A DNA stretch of 7,060 bases, taken from contig JAISFY010000039.1 in assembly GCA_031263345.1 (NCBI GenBank), positions 1 through 7,060 of the forward strand, read 5' to 3'. The position numbers and the translations under genes were made by a program. Below the pieces are notes generated by a model. It made no database searches. It was not told the origin of the DNA and saw only the letters and a list, made by a program, of their open reading frames with translations. The stretch is from Holosporales bacterium. Lineage in GTDB: Bacteria > Pseudomonadota > Alphaproteobacteria > RUG11792. Below are positions 6,076 to 7,060 of this stretch, one piece after another. The stretch's first letter is position 1, and each line of letters opens with the position of its first letter.

Positions 6076-6261
6076 ACCAAGTCAAGTATTCTTAATGGCG
6101 AAACCGCGTTGTCTCATGCCGTTGAATCTGGAAATTTGGAATACATCGAGTATTTACTTAAACATGGAGCGGGTATAATGGAACCATGCCGGCAACTTGC
6201 CTCAAAGCAAAAAAACGCCAAAAAGATCACGGAGTTATTGCGAAAGTGGGAAAAGAGATGA
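6076..6261 (+). pseudogene. decayed ankyrin-repeat gene, C-terminal part
   Basis: From 6094 the frame reads NGETALSHAVESGNLEYIEYL then LKHGA, a textbook ankyrin repeat (NGxTALxxAxxxGxxxxxxxLLxxGA), followed by a basic tail ending KITELLRKWEKR and the stop at 6259-6261. In frame there is no start codon before the repeat (TAA at 6073). In another frame just upstream (about 6003-6092) the text RIASSQGDRYVKISNHCAN then TFHSINQVKY resembles a degenerate preceding repeat and linker, and it joins NGETAL if a small indel near 6090-6096 is undone. I therefore read this as the broken 3' end of an ankyrin gene about 90 or more codons long in its last visible part. The terminal ATGA overlap with the next gene suggests the two were once co-translated neighbours. 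The 5910-6002 stretch between fic and this remnant shows nothing I can assign. Confidence 0.6.
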
Positions 6262-7060
6262 AGAAACTAACCCTTTGCGCGTTCTGTATCACGGTTCTAA
6301 TTGTCACTTGCTTTGTCTGTTTTTACAAGCAAAATCAGGGCACGCAACCTCATTTCCCGTATACTATTGAGCAGCTAGAAGCGAAGCTAAAAACGCCTGG
6401 CTTTGATATAAATGCCAAATACTTGGTCGATAATGAAGAAGAAACGTTATTATACATGGCCGCGAAGCAAAATGATTTAAATATGGTGAAGTTTCTTGTT
6501 TTTCACGGAGCGAGGATAGAATGGAACGCAGAGGATCCACTGCACGATACAACCGATTTGCGTATAGTGGAATTTTTCATTCAAAATGGTATGGATATCA
6601 ACACGTGTGCTGGTATGGCGTGTGTCACACTGCTGCACAAGGCCGCCGCGCAAGGAGATTTGGAACTCGCTAAGCTTTGCTTTAAACATAATGCTAATCC
6701 CAATCCTCGCCTTTCTAATGATTTCCTAACGCCGCTCATGGCAGTTTGTTGCGCTCTTAAACAGCCTAACGACGACAAGAGTTGGTGGGGAACCGAAAGG
6801 AAACATTCCCGCCAGTATTTTGAAGTAATTCAATTGCTTATTAAAAACGGCGCAGACATAGGAGCTTTGTCTTACAATTTGGAAACTGCGTTAGATTTTG
6901 CTAAATATTCTGGTAACAAAGAGGTTATAGAATATCTGCAGAAAGAGCTGAGCAAAAAGCGGCCATATCCACACACGCTCGAAGAACTAAGGCAAAAGGT
7001 AAGCGATCCGCACTTCGATATCAACGCTGAGATCGGCAGCAAATGGGATAGATTTGGTAG
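6258..7060 (+). CDS. ankyrin-repeat protein with N-terminal membrane/secretion segment, 3' end outside window
   Basis: The frame opens at ATG 6258 (ATGA overlap with the upstream remnant, weak GGGAAAAGAG before it) and runs without a stop to the window edge: 267 codons visible. Residues 1-23 (MKKLTLCAFCITVLIVTCFV and on) are a signal peptide or membrane anchor; C18 could be a poor lipobox (IVTC). Ankyrin repeats follow at about 62-88 (ETLLYMAAKQNDLNMVKFL), 93-116 (degenerate), 123-149 (VTLLHKAAAQGDLELAKL), 157-201 (with an inserted loop holding WW at 176-177) and 208-232 (NLETALDFAKYSGNKEVIEYL). A segment TIEQLEAKLKTPGFDINA (36-53) recurs as TLEELRQKVSDPHFDINA (240-257), so a second roughly 204-residue module begins just before the window ends. 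Exported ankyrin proteins in intracellular bacteria often bind host proteins; here that role is inference. Confidence 0.85.
   Translation, partial: MKKLTLCAFCITVLIVTCFVCFYKQNQGTQPHFPYTIEQLEAKLKTPGFDINAKYLVDNEEETLLYMAAKQNDLNMVKFLVFHGARIEWNAEDPLHDTTDLRIVEFFIQNGMDINTCAGMACVTLLHKAAAQGDLELAKLCFKHNANPNPRLSNDFLTPLMAVCCALKQPNDDKSWWGTERKHSRQYFEVIQLLIKNGADIGALSYNLETALDFAKYSGNKEVIEYLQKELSKKRPYPHTLEELRQKVSDPHFDINAEIGSKWDRFG

Noticed and set aside
6364..6778. Several minus-strand open frames over the ankyrin gene
   Set aside because: They lie opposite a 267-codon + strand frame with clear ankyrin repeats and have no recognisable protein features.

Overview
The window looks like a piece of chromosome from a host-associated alphaproteobacterium. 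The strongest lineage clue is a small two-zinc-knuckle protein with an acidic tail (2843-3136), which matches the alphaproteobacterial family TIGR02300 (FYDLN acid domain). The accessory content (Fic protein, ankyrin-repeat proteins, decayed transposase, broken genes) resembles Rickettsiales or Holosporales-type intracellular bacteria. That placement is inference; no rRNA or long core operon is present.

Left half (1-4152), all on the + strand: the 3' part of a DASS-family dicarboxylate/2-oxoglutarate translocator whose start lies before the window; a 331-base gap with a clean sigma70-type promoter; an MHS/ProP-like MFS symporter; then a tightly coupled pair in which the TIGR02300 stop codon overlaps the GTG start of trpS (TAGTG). 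The two carriers fit a bacterium that imports metabolites from a host. The tryptophanyl-tRNA synthetase has the TGDRPTG...HLGHYVGS signature typical of the clade common in Firmicutes rather than the usual proteobacterial form.

Middle (4153-4940): a small putative lipoprotein with a strong Shine-Dalgarno, then a stretch whose + strand reading frames are spurious. On the - strand it holds the C-terminal end of an IS110-family transposase, frameshifted at a run of eight A. This IS scar separates the housekeeping side from the accessory side.

Right half (4898-7060), + strand: a class II-type Fic (AMP-transferase) gene with an N-terminal inhibitory motif and a C-terminal winged-helix-like domain, preceded by a perfect 12+1+12 palindrome and an overlapping 6+1+6 palindrome that look like an autoregulatory operator. 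Next comes a decayed ankyrin-repeat gene, whose last codons overlap (ATGA) the start of a large ankyrin-repeat gene with an N-terminal membrane or secretion segment. That gene stays open for 267 codons to the window edge, and a module near its N-terminus starts again about 204 residues later.

No CRISPR array, tRNA or rRNA was recognised. The most noteworthy items are the Fic gene with its twin palindromes, the modular ankyrin gene running off the window, and the hidden IS110 remnant.
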